A stretch of DNA of 64,000 bases from Bradyrhizobium icense. Lineage in GTDB: Bacteria; Pseudomonadota; Alphaproteobacteria; Rhizobiales; Xanthobacteraceae. How positions within the stretch are numbered: position 1 is the first letter of the stretch; every line of letters begins with the position of its first letter. The DNA is taken from NCBI RefSeq assembly GCF_001693385.1, contig NZ_CP016428.1, forward strand, positions 8,258,774 to 8,322,773. Reading direction: 5' to 3'. Under the pieces are notes generated by a model. That model had not been told where the DNA came from. It searched no databases and was given only the letters and a program-made list of their open reading frames with translations. Shown in pieces: positions 28,941 to 36,859 of this stretch. The translations under genes and the position numbers were made by a program.

Positions 28941-29864
28941 GTGACGATAGTTGAGCAGGGCGGCGGCCCGGCGCCGCAGGCAGCACCCGATCTGATCAAG
29001 GAGACGACCACCCAGACCTTCGTGAAGGATGTCATCGAGGAATCGAAGCGGCAGCCGGTGCTGATCGACTTCTGGGCGGAGTGGTGCGGTCCCTGCCGCC
29101 AGCTCACGCCGGTGCTCGAAAAGGCGGTCCGGGCGGCCAAGGGAAAGGTCAAGCTGGTCAAGATGAACATCGACCACCATCCGGCCATTCCCGGCCAGAT
29201 GGGCATTCAGTCGATCCCGGCCGTGATCGCTTTCGTCAACGGTCAACCCGCCGATGGTTTCATGGGCGCGGTGCCGGAGAGCCAGGTCAACGCCTTCATC
29301 GACAAGCTCACCAAGGGCATGACGGCGCCGGGCGAGCCGAACATCGCGGAAATCCTGAAAGAGGCTGAGGCCGTGCTGGCGGAGGGCGATCCGGCCGCCG
29401 CAGCACAGATTTATGCCGAGATACTGGGTTTCGATGCTACCAATATCGCCGCGCTGGCAGGACTGGCAAAGTGCTACGTGACGACGGGCGCGATCGAACA
29501 GGCCAAGCAGACCTTGGCGATGGTGCCGGAATCGAAGCGCAACGACGCCGCCGTCAAGGCGGTGCAGGTCTCGATCGACCTCGCCGAACAGGCGCAGTCG
29601 GTCGGCCCGGTTACCGAGCTCGAACAAAAGGTCGCCGCAAACCCGCTCGACCATCAGGTGCGATTCGACCTGGCGACGGCGCTCAATGCCCTCGGCAAGC
29701 GCGCCGAGGCGACCAACCAGTTGCTGGAAATCGTCAAGCGCGATCGAAAATGGAACGATGACGGCGCGCGCAAGCAACTGGTGCAGTTCTTCGAGGCATG
29801 GGGCGGCGCCGACGAAGCGACCGTCGAGGGACGAAAGCGGCTGTCGACGATTCTTTTCTCGTAG
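28941..29864 (+). CDS. Thioredoxin-TPR protein (CnoX/YbbN family)
   Basis: 307 aa from a GTG start at 28941 with GGCGAGGA upstream; the frame is open earlier but without family similarity. A thioredoxin domain (about 22-130) has FWAEWCGPCRQLTPVLEK and the cis-Pro loop QSIPAVIAF. It retains WCGPC, so it may be redox active, unlike E. coli CnoX (SxxC). The C-terminal TPR-like part (EAEAVLAEGDPAAAAQIYAEIL, LAKCYVTTGAIEQAKQTLA, VRFDLATALNALGKRAEA) fits the chaperedoxin layout that protects GroEL/DnaK clients under oxidative stress. Followed by the Lon N-domain gene, a usual alphaproteobacterial pairing. Confidence 0.92.
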   Translation: MTIVEQGGGPAPQAAPDLIKETTTQTFVKDVIEESKRQPVLIDFWAEWCGPCRQLTPVLEKAVRAAKGKVKLVKMNIDHHPAIPGQMGIQSIPAVIAFVNGQPADGFMGAVPESQVNAFIDKLTKGMTAPGEPNIAEILKEAEAVLAEGDPAAAAQIYAEILGFDATNIAALAGLAKCYVTTGAIEQAKQTLAMVPESKRNDAAVKAVQVSIDLAEQAQSVGPVTELEQKVAANPLDHQVRFDLATALNALGKRAEATNQLLEIVKRDRKWNDDGARKQLVQFFEAWGGADEATVEGRKRLSTILFS

Positions 29865-29940
29865 GGCGTAGTCCACAAGAGTGGGCCATGGTTTTGTGAA
29901 GAGAGCACACGCCAAACCAACGAACTGACCGGGACTGCAG

Positions 29941-30615
29941 ATGCCGATCAATGCCGACTACCGCGGACCCGGCGAGCTTCCCGAAATCATTCCGGTGTTT
30001 CCGTTGCCGGGCGCGCTGTTGCTGCCGCGCGGCCAGATGCCGCTCAACATTTTCGAGCCGCGCTATCTGGCGATGGTGGACGACGCGCTGCGCGACGGCC
30101 ACCGGCTGATCGGGATGATCCAGCCGGACATTTCCCACACCAGGGACGAGGCAAGGCCCGAGCTGTTCCGGGTCGGCTGCGTCGGCCGCATTACCCAGCT
30201 CGCCGAATCCGGCGACGGCCGCTATATCCTCGAGTTGACCGGGGTCGCCCGCTTCAAGGTGATCGAGGAAATCGCAGCACTGACGGCGTACCGGCAATGC
30301 AAGGTGGACTTCTTCCCCTATGCCGACGATTTCGTCGCGCGCAAGGGCGAAGAGGAAGTCGACCGCACGGCCCTGCTCGATGTGCTGAACGATTTTCTCA
30401 AGGCCAACAATCTGAAGGTGGATTGGGAGGGTATCGAGAGCGCGCCGAACGAGGCGCTGGTCAACGCGCTCGCGATGATGTCGCCCTATGGTCCGGCGGA
30501 GAAGCAGGCGATGCTGGAGGCGCCCGACCTGAAAACCCGCGCCGAGATCCTGATCGCGGTGACCGAAATGGACCTCGCCAAGAAGGGCACCAGCGGCGAC
30601 ACCGGGCTGCAGTAA
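29941..30615 (+). CDS. Lon N-terminal (LAN/PUA-like) substrate-binding domain protein
   Basis: 224 aa, all Lon N-domain: IIPVFPLPGALLLPRGQMPLNIFEPRYLAMVDDAL is the PUA-like beta start with the conserved FEPRY, then GCVGRITQLAESGDGRYILELTGVARFKV and a helical C-terminal bundle. There is no AAA or protease domain, so this is the stand-alone family found next to thioredoxin genes; it may act as an adaptor or regulator of proteolysis, which is inferred. Sits 76 bp after the thioredoxin-TPR gene and before the Trm112-like gene, probably one operon. Confidence 0.9.
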   Translation: MPINADYRGPGELPEIIPVFPLPGALLLPRGQMPLNIFEPRYLAMVDDALRDGHRLIGMIQPDISHTRDEARPELFRVGCVGRITQLAESGDGRYILELTGVARFKVIEEIAALTAYRQCKVDFFPYADDFVARKGEEEVDRTALLDVLNDFLKANNLKVDWEGIESAPNEALVNALAMMSPYGPAEKQAMLEAPDLKTRAEILIAVTEMDLAKKGTSGDTGLQ

Positions 30616-30727
30616 GCCTTTAATACCCGCCACGGCGAGCACGACGACGGCGCCGAGCGCTTTATGTCGGCGTCATGACATCGCGCGATCTTGTATGCTA
30701 AGGACCACATCAGTCCGGAGAGAGTAA

Positions 30728-30925
30728 ATGAACGCCGCGCCCGAACGCCTCGAAGGCACCGTCGATCCAAAACTGCTGGAGATCCTGGTCTGTCCGGTGA
30801 CCAAGGGTCCGCTCGAATTCGATTCGACCCGGCAGGAACTGATTTCGCGTTCCGCCAAGCTCGCCTATCCGATCCGCGACGGCATCCCGATCATGCTGCC
30901 GGAAGAGGCAAGGAAGATCGATTAG
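30728..30925 (+). CDS. Trm112 family protein (UPF0434/YcaR-like)
   Basis: 65 aa. [41 protein letters not shown] is the complete Trm112/YcaR signature: one CPxxKG zinc-ribbon half and the [11 protein letters not shown] strand. Eukaryotic and archaeal Trm112 activates several methyltransferases; the bacterial role is unclear. The ATG has GGAGAG 5 bases upstream, after a short gap from the Lon-like gene. The second zinc-binding Cys pair is absent, as in most bacterial members. Confidence 0.93.
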   Translation: MNAAPERLEGTVDPKLLEILVCPVTKGPLEFDSTRQELISRSAKLAYPIRDGIPIMLPEEARKID

Positions 30926-30932
30926 CGGAATT

Positions 30933-30992
30933 GGCGAATCGTGAATAGCGAATAGCAAGATTCCATTCGCCACTCCCTATTCGCCATTCGCC
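30933..30992. repeat. Inverted repeat of the GCGAATAG family
   Basis: GGCGAATCGTGAATAGCGAATAG (30933-30955) faces CTATTCGCCATTCGCC (30977-30992). Word GCGAATAG/CTATTCGC is shared with the element at 22096-22174. It lies between the convergent Trm112-like and ubiquinone hydroxylase genes and may end both transcripts. Confidence 0.7.
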
Positions 30993-30995
30993 CCT

Positions 30996-32213
30996 TTACA
31001 ACGCCTCGCCCTTCAGCAACCGCGGCACTTCACCTGACAACCCCGCAGCCTGGCGGATGAACAGGTTCTTCAGCGGCGGTGCGCGATCGACGAGGCCGAG
31101 CCCGATATCGCGCACGGTGCGCAGCAGCGTCGATTCGTTGGAGAACAGAAAATTCAGCGAGTTGGTCGCAACGCCCATCGCCATGGTGTCGAACCGCCGC
31201 CAGCGCTGATAGCGGTCGAGCACGTCGGCCTGGCCGGGATCGATGCCGAGCCGGGCTGCATCCACCACGACTTCGGCCAGCGCTGCGACGTCCTTCAGGC
31301 CCATGTTGAGGCCCTGCCCCGCGATCGGATGAATGACGTGCGCGGCGTCGCCGACCAGCGCGAGCCGCTCGGCGATGAAGGAGCGTGCGACGAAATAGCC
31401 GAGTGGAAATGCACGCGGCTTGTCGAGCGCCTTGATCTCGCCGAGGTGCAGGCCGAAACGCTTCTCGAGTTCATCGTGGAATTCGGCTTCGCCGAGCGCC
31501 GTGATGCGTGCGGCCTCGGTGCGGCTCTCGGTCCACACCAGCGACGAGCGCTTTCCGCTCAGCGGCAGGATCGCAAACGGGCCGGCGGGAAGAAAATGCT
31601 CTTCGGCGCGGCCGTGATGATCCCGTTCATGGCCAACAGTGACGACGATGCCGGATTGATCGTAGTCCCAGCCATGGGTGGCAATGCCGGCGCGCTCGCG
31701 CAACCGCGAGCGGGCGCCGTCGGCAGCGACCAGCAGGCTTGCCTCGATGACATTGCCGTCGGCGAGCGTCACGGTGACGCCATCGGAACGTGAATCGTAG
31801 GTCGAAACGGCGGTTGCCCGGAGATCGATGCCTTCGACCTCGGCGCGCTCGACCAGCGCGTCGATCAGGCGGCGATTCTCGACCATGTGGGCAAACGGCT
31901 CGCCGGGCTCGACATCTCCCGCAAACGTCAGGAATACCGGGCGTGTCGCGTCATCCAGCCTCGAATCGGTAACGACCATGTCGAGGATGGCTTGCGAATC
32001 CGACACCTTGTTCCAGACGCCGAGCGTCTCGAACAGCCGCCGGCAGGCGGCCACAATGGCGGTCGCGCGTGGATCGCGGCTCGGCCGCACCGCGAGCGTA
32101 GGATCGGCGACGATAACCGGAATTTCCGCGCCAAGACCCTGGCGCAGCGCCAGCGCCAGCGCCAGCCCGGCAAAGGCGCCGCCGCATATGACAATACTTC
32201 GCTGTGTCGCCAT
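30996..32213 (-). CDS. FAD-dependent ubiquinone biosynthesis hydroxylase (UbiH/UbiF/UbiL type)
   Basis: 405 aa. FAD-binding opening RSIVICGGAFAGLALALALRQG, DPRATAIVAACRRLFETLGVW (the family DxRxxAL stretch), the middle LLVAADGARSRLRERAGIATHGWDY with the DG motif, and the second FAD motif ALVGDAAHVIHPIAGQGLNMGLKDVAALAE. This is the UbiH/COQ6 family signature. It hydroxylates the aromatic ring of the ubiquinone precursor; regiospecificity (C1, C5 or C6) cannot be read from the sequence, and alphaproteobacterial UbiL enzymes can act at more than one carbon. Divergent from tesB. Confidence 0.9.
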   Translation of the reverse strand: MATQRSIVICGGAFAGLALALALRQGLGAEIPVIVADPTLAVRPSRDPRATAIVAACRRLFETLGVWNKVSDSQAILDMVVTDSRLDDATRPVFLTFAGDVEPGEPFAHMVENRRLIDALVERAEVEGIDLRATAVSTYDSRSDGVTVTLADGNVIEASLLVAADGARSRLRERAGIATHGWDYDQSGIVVTVGHERDHHGRAEEHFLPAGPFAILPLSGKRSSLVWTESRTEAARITALGEAEFHDELEKRFGLHLGEIKALDKPRAFPLGYFVARSFIAERLALVGDAAHVIHPIAGQGLNMGLKDVAALAEVVVDAARLGIDPGQADVLDRYQRWRRFDTMAMGVATNSLNFLFSNESTLLRTVRDIGLGLVDRAPPLKNLFIRQAAGLSGEVPRLLKGEAL

Positions 32214-32304
32214 GCGATCCGTACCCGGTTACGCCCTCAGACCAGACTTGCTACCTGATAATAGCTGGGCGAAACAGGGCCGAGAAACAAGGTCCTTAAC
32301 CAGA

Positions 32305-32397
32305 CGTCATTCCGGGGCGCGCGCCAGCGCGAACCCGGAATCCAGAGGTTTGGCACGAGATTCCGGGTTCGCCTGTTCGAGGAGCCCCGGAATGACG
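32305..32397. repeat. Nested palindromic repeat of the CGTCATTCCGGGG family
   Basis: Outer arms CGTCATTCCGGGGC (32305-32318) and GCCCCGGAATGACG (32384-32397) are a perfect 14-bp inverted repeat. An inner pair CCCGGAATC / GATTCCGGG lies between them, giving a cruciform-like two-hairpin element of 93 bp. It sits between the divergent ubiquinone hydroxylase and tesB genes, ending 27 bp before the tesB start. Another copy is at 53599-53694. Confidence 0.88.
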
Positions 32398-32424
32398 GCG
32401 CCTCCACGAATTGAAAGCACCACC

Positions 32425-33285
32425 ATGTCCAAAGGCCTGATTGACCTGATTTCCATTCTCGATCTGGAGCCGCTCGAGGTGAACCTGTTCCGAGGCAACA
32501 GCCCGAAGACGAGCTGGCAGCGGGTGTTCGGTGGGCAGGTGATCGGGCAGGCCATGGTCGCGGCGTGCCGCACCGTCGAGGGCCGCCTGCCGCATTCGAT
32601 CCATTGCTATTTCATCCTGCCGGGCGATCCGCAGATTCCGATCATCTACCAGGTCGAGCGGTTGCGCGACGGCAAGAGCTATTCGACCAGACGCGTCACC
32701 GCGATCCAGCACGGTAACGCCATTTTCTCCATCATGGTCTCGTTTCACGCCGAGGAAGCAGGCGCGTTCGACCACCAGGACCAGATACCGGACGTGCCGC
32801 CGCCGGAAAAACTCACGGCGGAGGAGGTGGCAAAACAACCGATGTTCCGCGAGATGCCGGAATTCATCCGCCGCTATTACGAATCCGACCGGCCGATCGA
32901 ACTGCGCCCGGTCGAGCTCGGCCGCTATTTCGGCCAGAAGATCGACGACGGGCGCATCCATGTCTGGATCCGCACTGCAGCCAAGCTGCCGGACGATCCG
33001 GCGCTGCATCTGTGCGCGCTGGCCTATGCGTCGGATTTCTCGCTGCTTGATGCGGTAATGGCGCGCTACGGCCGCACGCTGTTCGACAAGCGCATGATGC
33101 CGGCCAGCCTCGATCATGCGATGTGGTTTCACCGGCCGTTCCGCGCCGACGAATGGCTGCTCTATGCGCAGGACTCTCCGAGCGCGCAAGACGGCCGCGG
33201 CTTGACCCGCGGCCTGATCTTCAAGCCCGATGGCACGCTGGTCGCGTCCGTCGCCCAGGAAGGCTCGGTGCGCCAGCGCAAGTGA
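32425..33285 (+). CDS. tesB: Acyl-CoA thioesterase II
   Basis: 286 aa double hot-dog protein. LIDLISILDLEPLEVNLFRG, VFGGQVIGQAMVAACRTV, and HSIHCYFILPGDPQIPIIYQVERLRDGKSYSTRRVTAIQ form the first hot dog; LCALAYASDFSLLDAV with the catalytic Asp, SLDHAMWFHRPFRADEWLLY with the catalytic Thr/Gln region (here partly changed) and GLTRGLIFKPDGTLVASVAQEG the second. Hydrolyses medium- and long-chain acyl-CoA. The upstream in-frame sequence from 31828 is a shadow of the neighbour and of the repeat. Confidence 0.93.
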   Translation: MSKGLIDLISILDLEPLEVNLFRGNSPKTSWQRVFGGQVIGQAMVAACRTVEGRLPHSIHCYFILPGDPQIPIIYQVERLRDGKSYSTRRVTAIQHGNAIFSIMVSFHAEEAGAFDHQDQIPDVPPPEKLTAEEVAKQPMFREMPEFIRRYYESDRPIELRPVELGRYFGQKIDDGRIHVWIRTAAKLPDDPALHLCALAYASDFSLLDAVMARYGRTLFDKRMMPASLDHAMWFHRPFRADEWLLYAQDSPSAQDGRGLTRGLIFKPDGTLVASVAQEGSVRQRK

Positions 33286-33288
33286 GGC

Positions 33289-34176
33289 TCACGCGTTCGC
33301 GTACGCGCCGCGCTCCGCCAAAACAGTCTGCGACGCGAGCCACTGCGACATCCATCGATACACCCAGGGTATCGGGATGATGAAGAAGAAGCCGATCACA
33401 GCCACGATGGCGCGCCAAAGAAACTCCAGTCCGCTGCCGATGAAGAGGACTTCACGCCGCGTGCCTTGGATGTTCCGGCAAAACCATCGCAGCCAGGCGA
33501 CATACACCCAGGCCCACCCGACAATCGTGATGATGGAGATTACGGCCAGAATGGACCATCCGACATAGGCCCACACCGAACCGGAGAAGCTGAACCCGAG
33601 CGGCTGTCCGTTGGACGAAAGGTTCGCGACCAACCACTTCACGAAAAGCCAATAGAGTCCAAGCTGACCGAGACTGACGAGATTGCTGAGCCACTCGATG
33701 CCAGTCAGTCCGACCCCGATGATCACGACGGCAGCCCCGAAATACCAGGGCACGATCGTCATCGCCTCGCCTTCGAAGCCGAGGTTCGGGCGCCCCGGCA
33801 CCTTCACGCACGAGACAATCCACTTGGTGTACCACACCAGGACCCACGGTCCGGGGATGATGAAGATGAGGCCGAGCACGAGGACGAGTGTGCGCCAGAC
33901 AAACTCCAGAATTCCGAAATCGATCGACAGCGGGCCTCCGCTATAGCTTCCGGCCATTTGTGGAGGGCCGCCGGGTTGCGCGAAAGAGGGCGGGCCCGAT
34001 CCGCCTGGTATCAGCCCCGGGATTTCTCCCGCCCGCTGCCAGCCTGACATTCCCTCGGTCCAGACCAGCGTATCCGCCCCGACCATGCCGCGGGTAATGA
34101 GGTCGCGAAGCTGCGCCTCCGGATAAGGGCCCTGTTGCTGGCCATTGGCTGCATAAAACCACGATCGGTTCGACAT
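33289..34176 (-). CDS. GYF-domain membrane protein with internally repeated membrane units
   Basis: 295 aa from the ATG at 34176 (MSNRSWFYAANGQQQGPYP). The N-terminal GYF_2 domain (about 4-55) has WFYAANGQQQGPYPEAQL and DTLVWTEGMSGWQRAGEI. A Gly/Pro linker (56-85) follows. The rest is membrane: LEFVWRTLVLVLGLIFIIPGPWV (about 90-112) recurs as LEFLWRAIVAVIGFFFIIPIPWV (about 256-278), and between them lies a third W-rich unit. The units resemble DUF898 (W...KW...N.....G...F.G). Function unknown. It is convergent with tesB and divergent from glnK. Confidence 0.8.
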   Translation of the reverse strand: MSNRSWFYAANGQQQGPYPEAQLRDLITRGMVGADTLVWTEGMSGWQRAGEIPGLIPGGSGPPSFAQPGGPPQMAGSYSGGPLSIDFGILEFVWRTLVLVLGLIFIIPGPWVLVWYTKWIVSCVKVPGRPNLGFEGEAMTIVPWYFGAAVVIIGVGLTGIEWLSNLVSLGQLGLYWLFVKWLVANLSSNGQPLGFSFSGSVWAYVGWSILAVISIITIVGWAWVYVAWLRWFCRNIQGTRREVLFIGSGLEFLWRAIVAVIGFFFIIPIPWVYRWMSQWLASQTVLAERGAYANA

Positions 34177-34230
34177 TTTATTTCCTTGAGCCGTGGAAAA
34201 TGGAGGGAGCCGGCGGGCGGCTGGGAGTGA

Positions 34231-34764
<534 letters not shown>

Positions 34765-34856
34765 GACATCACCGAACTTCAGGGCGCGGCGGCAACGACG
34801 CCGAATGCGCGAAGCCAAGAAACGGCAACGAAACGACAACAGGCCGGGGGAATTTT

Positions 34857-36164
34857 ATGGGGGCACCATCGTATCGCGCAGCAGGCAATGCTGCGTTCAT
34901 GACGCTTGCGGCGAGCTTCGCACTCATCACGCCGGCTCAGGCCGAGACGTCCACCATCAATGCCGCCGACACCGCGTGGATGATCGTTGCCACCGCGCTC
35001 GTGCTGATGATGACGATACCGGGCCTGGCGCTGTTTTATTCCGGCATGGTGCGAAAGAAGAACGTGCTGGCGACCATGGCGCAAAGCCTCGCCGCCGTCG
35101 CAATCATCTCGCTTCTCTGGGTGGCCTTCGGCTATTCGCTGGCTTTTGTCGGCGATGGCGCCTTGATCGGCACGCTCGACCGCTGGTTTCTGATCGGCAT
35201 GACGATGGAAAGCGTCAATCCGGCGGCCAAGACGATTCCGGAAGCGCTTTTCATGCTGTACCAGATGACGTTTGCGATCATCACGGTGGCGCTGGTGGCG
35301 GGCGCGGTGGCCGACCGGATGCGGTTTTCGGCCTATCTCCTGTTCTCCGTCGGCTGGTTCATGTTCGTCTATGTGCCGCTCGCGCACTGGGTATGGGGCG
35401 GCGGCTTCCTTGCGACCAGCGGCGTGCTGGATTTCGCCGGCGGACTCGTCGTGCATCTTTCCGCCGGCGTCGGCGGGCTGGTAGCGGCGATGGTGGTAGG
35501 CCGGCGTCATGGCTATGGCAGCGAGAACCTCGCGCCGTTCGACCTCTCGCTCGCCGTGATCGGCACCGGATTGTTGTGGGTCGGCTGGTTCGGCTTCAAT
35601 GGCGGATCGGCGCTGGCCGCGAATTCGCGCGCGATCATGGCGATCACCGCGACGCATCTGGCCGCCTGCGCCGGCGCGCTGACCTGGGCCGCGATCGAAT
35701 GGGCGACGCGGCGCAAACCGTCAGTGCTCGGCATGATCTCGGGCGCGATTGCGGGCCTCGGCACAATCACGCCGGCCTCCGGATTCGTTGCGCCGTGGCA
35801 CGGCGTCGTCATTGGCATCGTCGCGGGAACGCTCTGCTTCTGGGCCTGCACCTGGCTCAAGCAGCGCTTCAAGTATGACGACTCGCTCGACGTGTTCGGC
35901 GTCCACGGCATCGGTGGATTGACCGGCACATTGCTCGCCGGCGTCTTCGCGGTGAACGCAATCGGCGGCACTAGCGGCCTGATCGAGGGTAACGCTCAGC
36001 AGGTACTGACCCAGCTCTATGGCGTCGCGGTTACCTTCGCCTGGTGCGGCGGCGTCACCTTTGTCCTGCTCAAGCTGGTGGGCGTGTTCGCGCCGCTACG
36101 GGTGTCACTGCAGCAGGAGCTGGAAGGCCTCGACATCTCGCAGCATGGCGAAGCCCTGCAGTAG
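34857..36164 (+). CDS. amtB: Ammonium transporter (first copy)
   Basis: 435 aa. N-terminal signal-like helix (AAFMTLAASFALITPAQA), then eleven membrane helices. DTAWMIVATALVLMMTIPGLALFYSGMVRKKN is the Amt entry; HLSAGVGGLVAAMVVG and FGVHGIGG hold the twin His of the pore; DDSLDVFGVHGIGGLTG is the Amt signature. It lies 92 bp after the first glnK and presumably forms the blocked or open gate complex with it. It has a shorter external loop than the second copy and ends LQQELEGLDISQHGEALQ, the cytoplasmic tail region that GlnK contacts. Confidence 0.95.
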   Translation: MGAPSYRAAGNAAFMTLAASFALITPAQAETSTINAADTAWMIVATALVLMMTIPGLALFYSGMVRKKNVLATMAQSLAAVAIISLLWVAFGYSLAFVGDGALIGTLDRWFLIGMTMESVNPAAKTIPEALFMLYQMTFAIITVALVAGAVADRMRFSAYLLFSVGWFMFVYVPLAHWVWGGGFLATSGVLDFAGGLVVHLSAGVGGLVAAMVVGRRHGYGSENLAPFDLSLAVIGTGLLWVGWFGFNGGSALAANSRAIMAITATHLAACAGALTWAAIEWATRRKPSVLGMISGAIAGLGTITPASGFVAPWHGVVIGIVAGTLCFWACTWLKQRFKYDDSLDVFGVHGIGGLTGTLLAGVFAVNAIGGTSGLIEGNAQQVLTQLYGVAVTFAWCGGVTFVLLKLVGVFAPLRVSLQQELEGLDISQHGEALQ

Positions 36165-36231
36165 TCCACCCACCCAAGTACCGTTCAAGTACCGCTTTCT
36201 TGCCCTGCTGCTGAGCACGATTGCGTCGGCC

Positions 36232-36265
36232 GTCAGGCCCTGCCCATGTTTTGGGCAGGCCTGAC
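36232..36265 (+). terminator. Long hairpin between the two glnK-amtB pairs
   Basis: GTCAGGC and CTGCCCA (36232-36246, one bulged C) pair with TGGGCAG and GCCTGAC (36252-36265) around a five-base loop: a 14-bp stem. No T tract follows, so it may be a Rho-assisted end, an mRNA stabiliser for amtB or an attenuator of the second pair. The rest of the 318-bp gap before glnK2 holds only the sigma54-like site and a leader. Confidence 0.65.
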
Positions 36266-36361
36266 TACGCTTTGGGCGCGACGGAATGGCGCAGGAAGAT
36301 GCAATTCCCGCAAAGAGCGAAAAGGCCCGGATTCATAATCTGTTAGGGGACGATCCCGATC

Positions 36362-36377
36362 TGGCACGGCATTTGAT
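36362..36377 (+). promoter_or_regulatory. Sigma54-like promoter upstream of the second glnK
   Basis: TGGCACG-GCAT-TTGAT: a perfect -24 element TGGCACG with the correct 4-base spacing to a -12 element TTGAT, where the consensus is TTGCA/T. The GC to GA change at -12 is a real weakness. It lies about 105 bp before the glnK2 start, and glnK-amtB is a classic NtrC-sigma54 target, which supports it by context. Confidence 0.5.
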
Positions 36378-36482
36378 TCTAACGGTCCCGGCTGTGCCCG
36401 CGTAGTGAACATCTCCGCGTGGTGAACCTCAGTCGAGAACGCCCGGTCCGCCCGACCCGGGCCCAAGCGGGGACCAAGACCC

Positions 36483-36821
36483 ATGAAAATTGTTATGGCG
36501 ATCATCAAGCCATTCAAACTCGAAGAAGTCCGCGACGCCCTGACCGCCATTGGCGTTCACGGTCTGACGGTGACGGAAGTCAAAGGCTATGGCCGCCAGA
36601 AGGGCCACACTGAAATCTATCGCGGCGCCGAATATGCCGTGAGCTTCCTGCCCAAGATCAAGATCGAGGTCGCAGTCGCCTCGGACCAGGTCGACAAGAC
36701 CATCGACGCCATCACATCAGCCGCCAAGACCGGACAGATCGGCGACGGCAAGATCTTCGTCATCAACCTCGACCATGCGGTTCGCATCCGCACCGGTGAG
36801 GCGGATGCCGCGGCCCTCTGA
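36483..36821 (+). CDS. glnK: PII nitrogen regulatory protein (second copy)
   Basis: 112 aa, nearly identical in layout to the first copy: [21 protein letters not shown]-loop [18 protein letters not shown] with Tyr51, and GDGKIFVINLDHAVRIRTGE. Differences cluster in the middle (SDQVDKTIDAITSAAKTG) and at the end (ADAAAL versus TDSDAL). The ATG directly precedes amtB2, 38 bp away. The duplicated pair suggests different expression or affinity for two transporters. Confidence 0.95.
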   Translation: MKIVMAIIKPFKLEEVRDALTAIGVHGLTVTEVKGYGRQKGHTEIYRGAEYAVSFLPKIKIEVAVASDQVDKTIDAITSAAKTGQIGDGKIFVINLDHAVRIRTGEADAAAL

Positions 36822-36859
36822 TTTCGCGCACAAACCTTACCACTCAGGAGTAGAATCAA

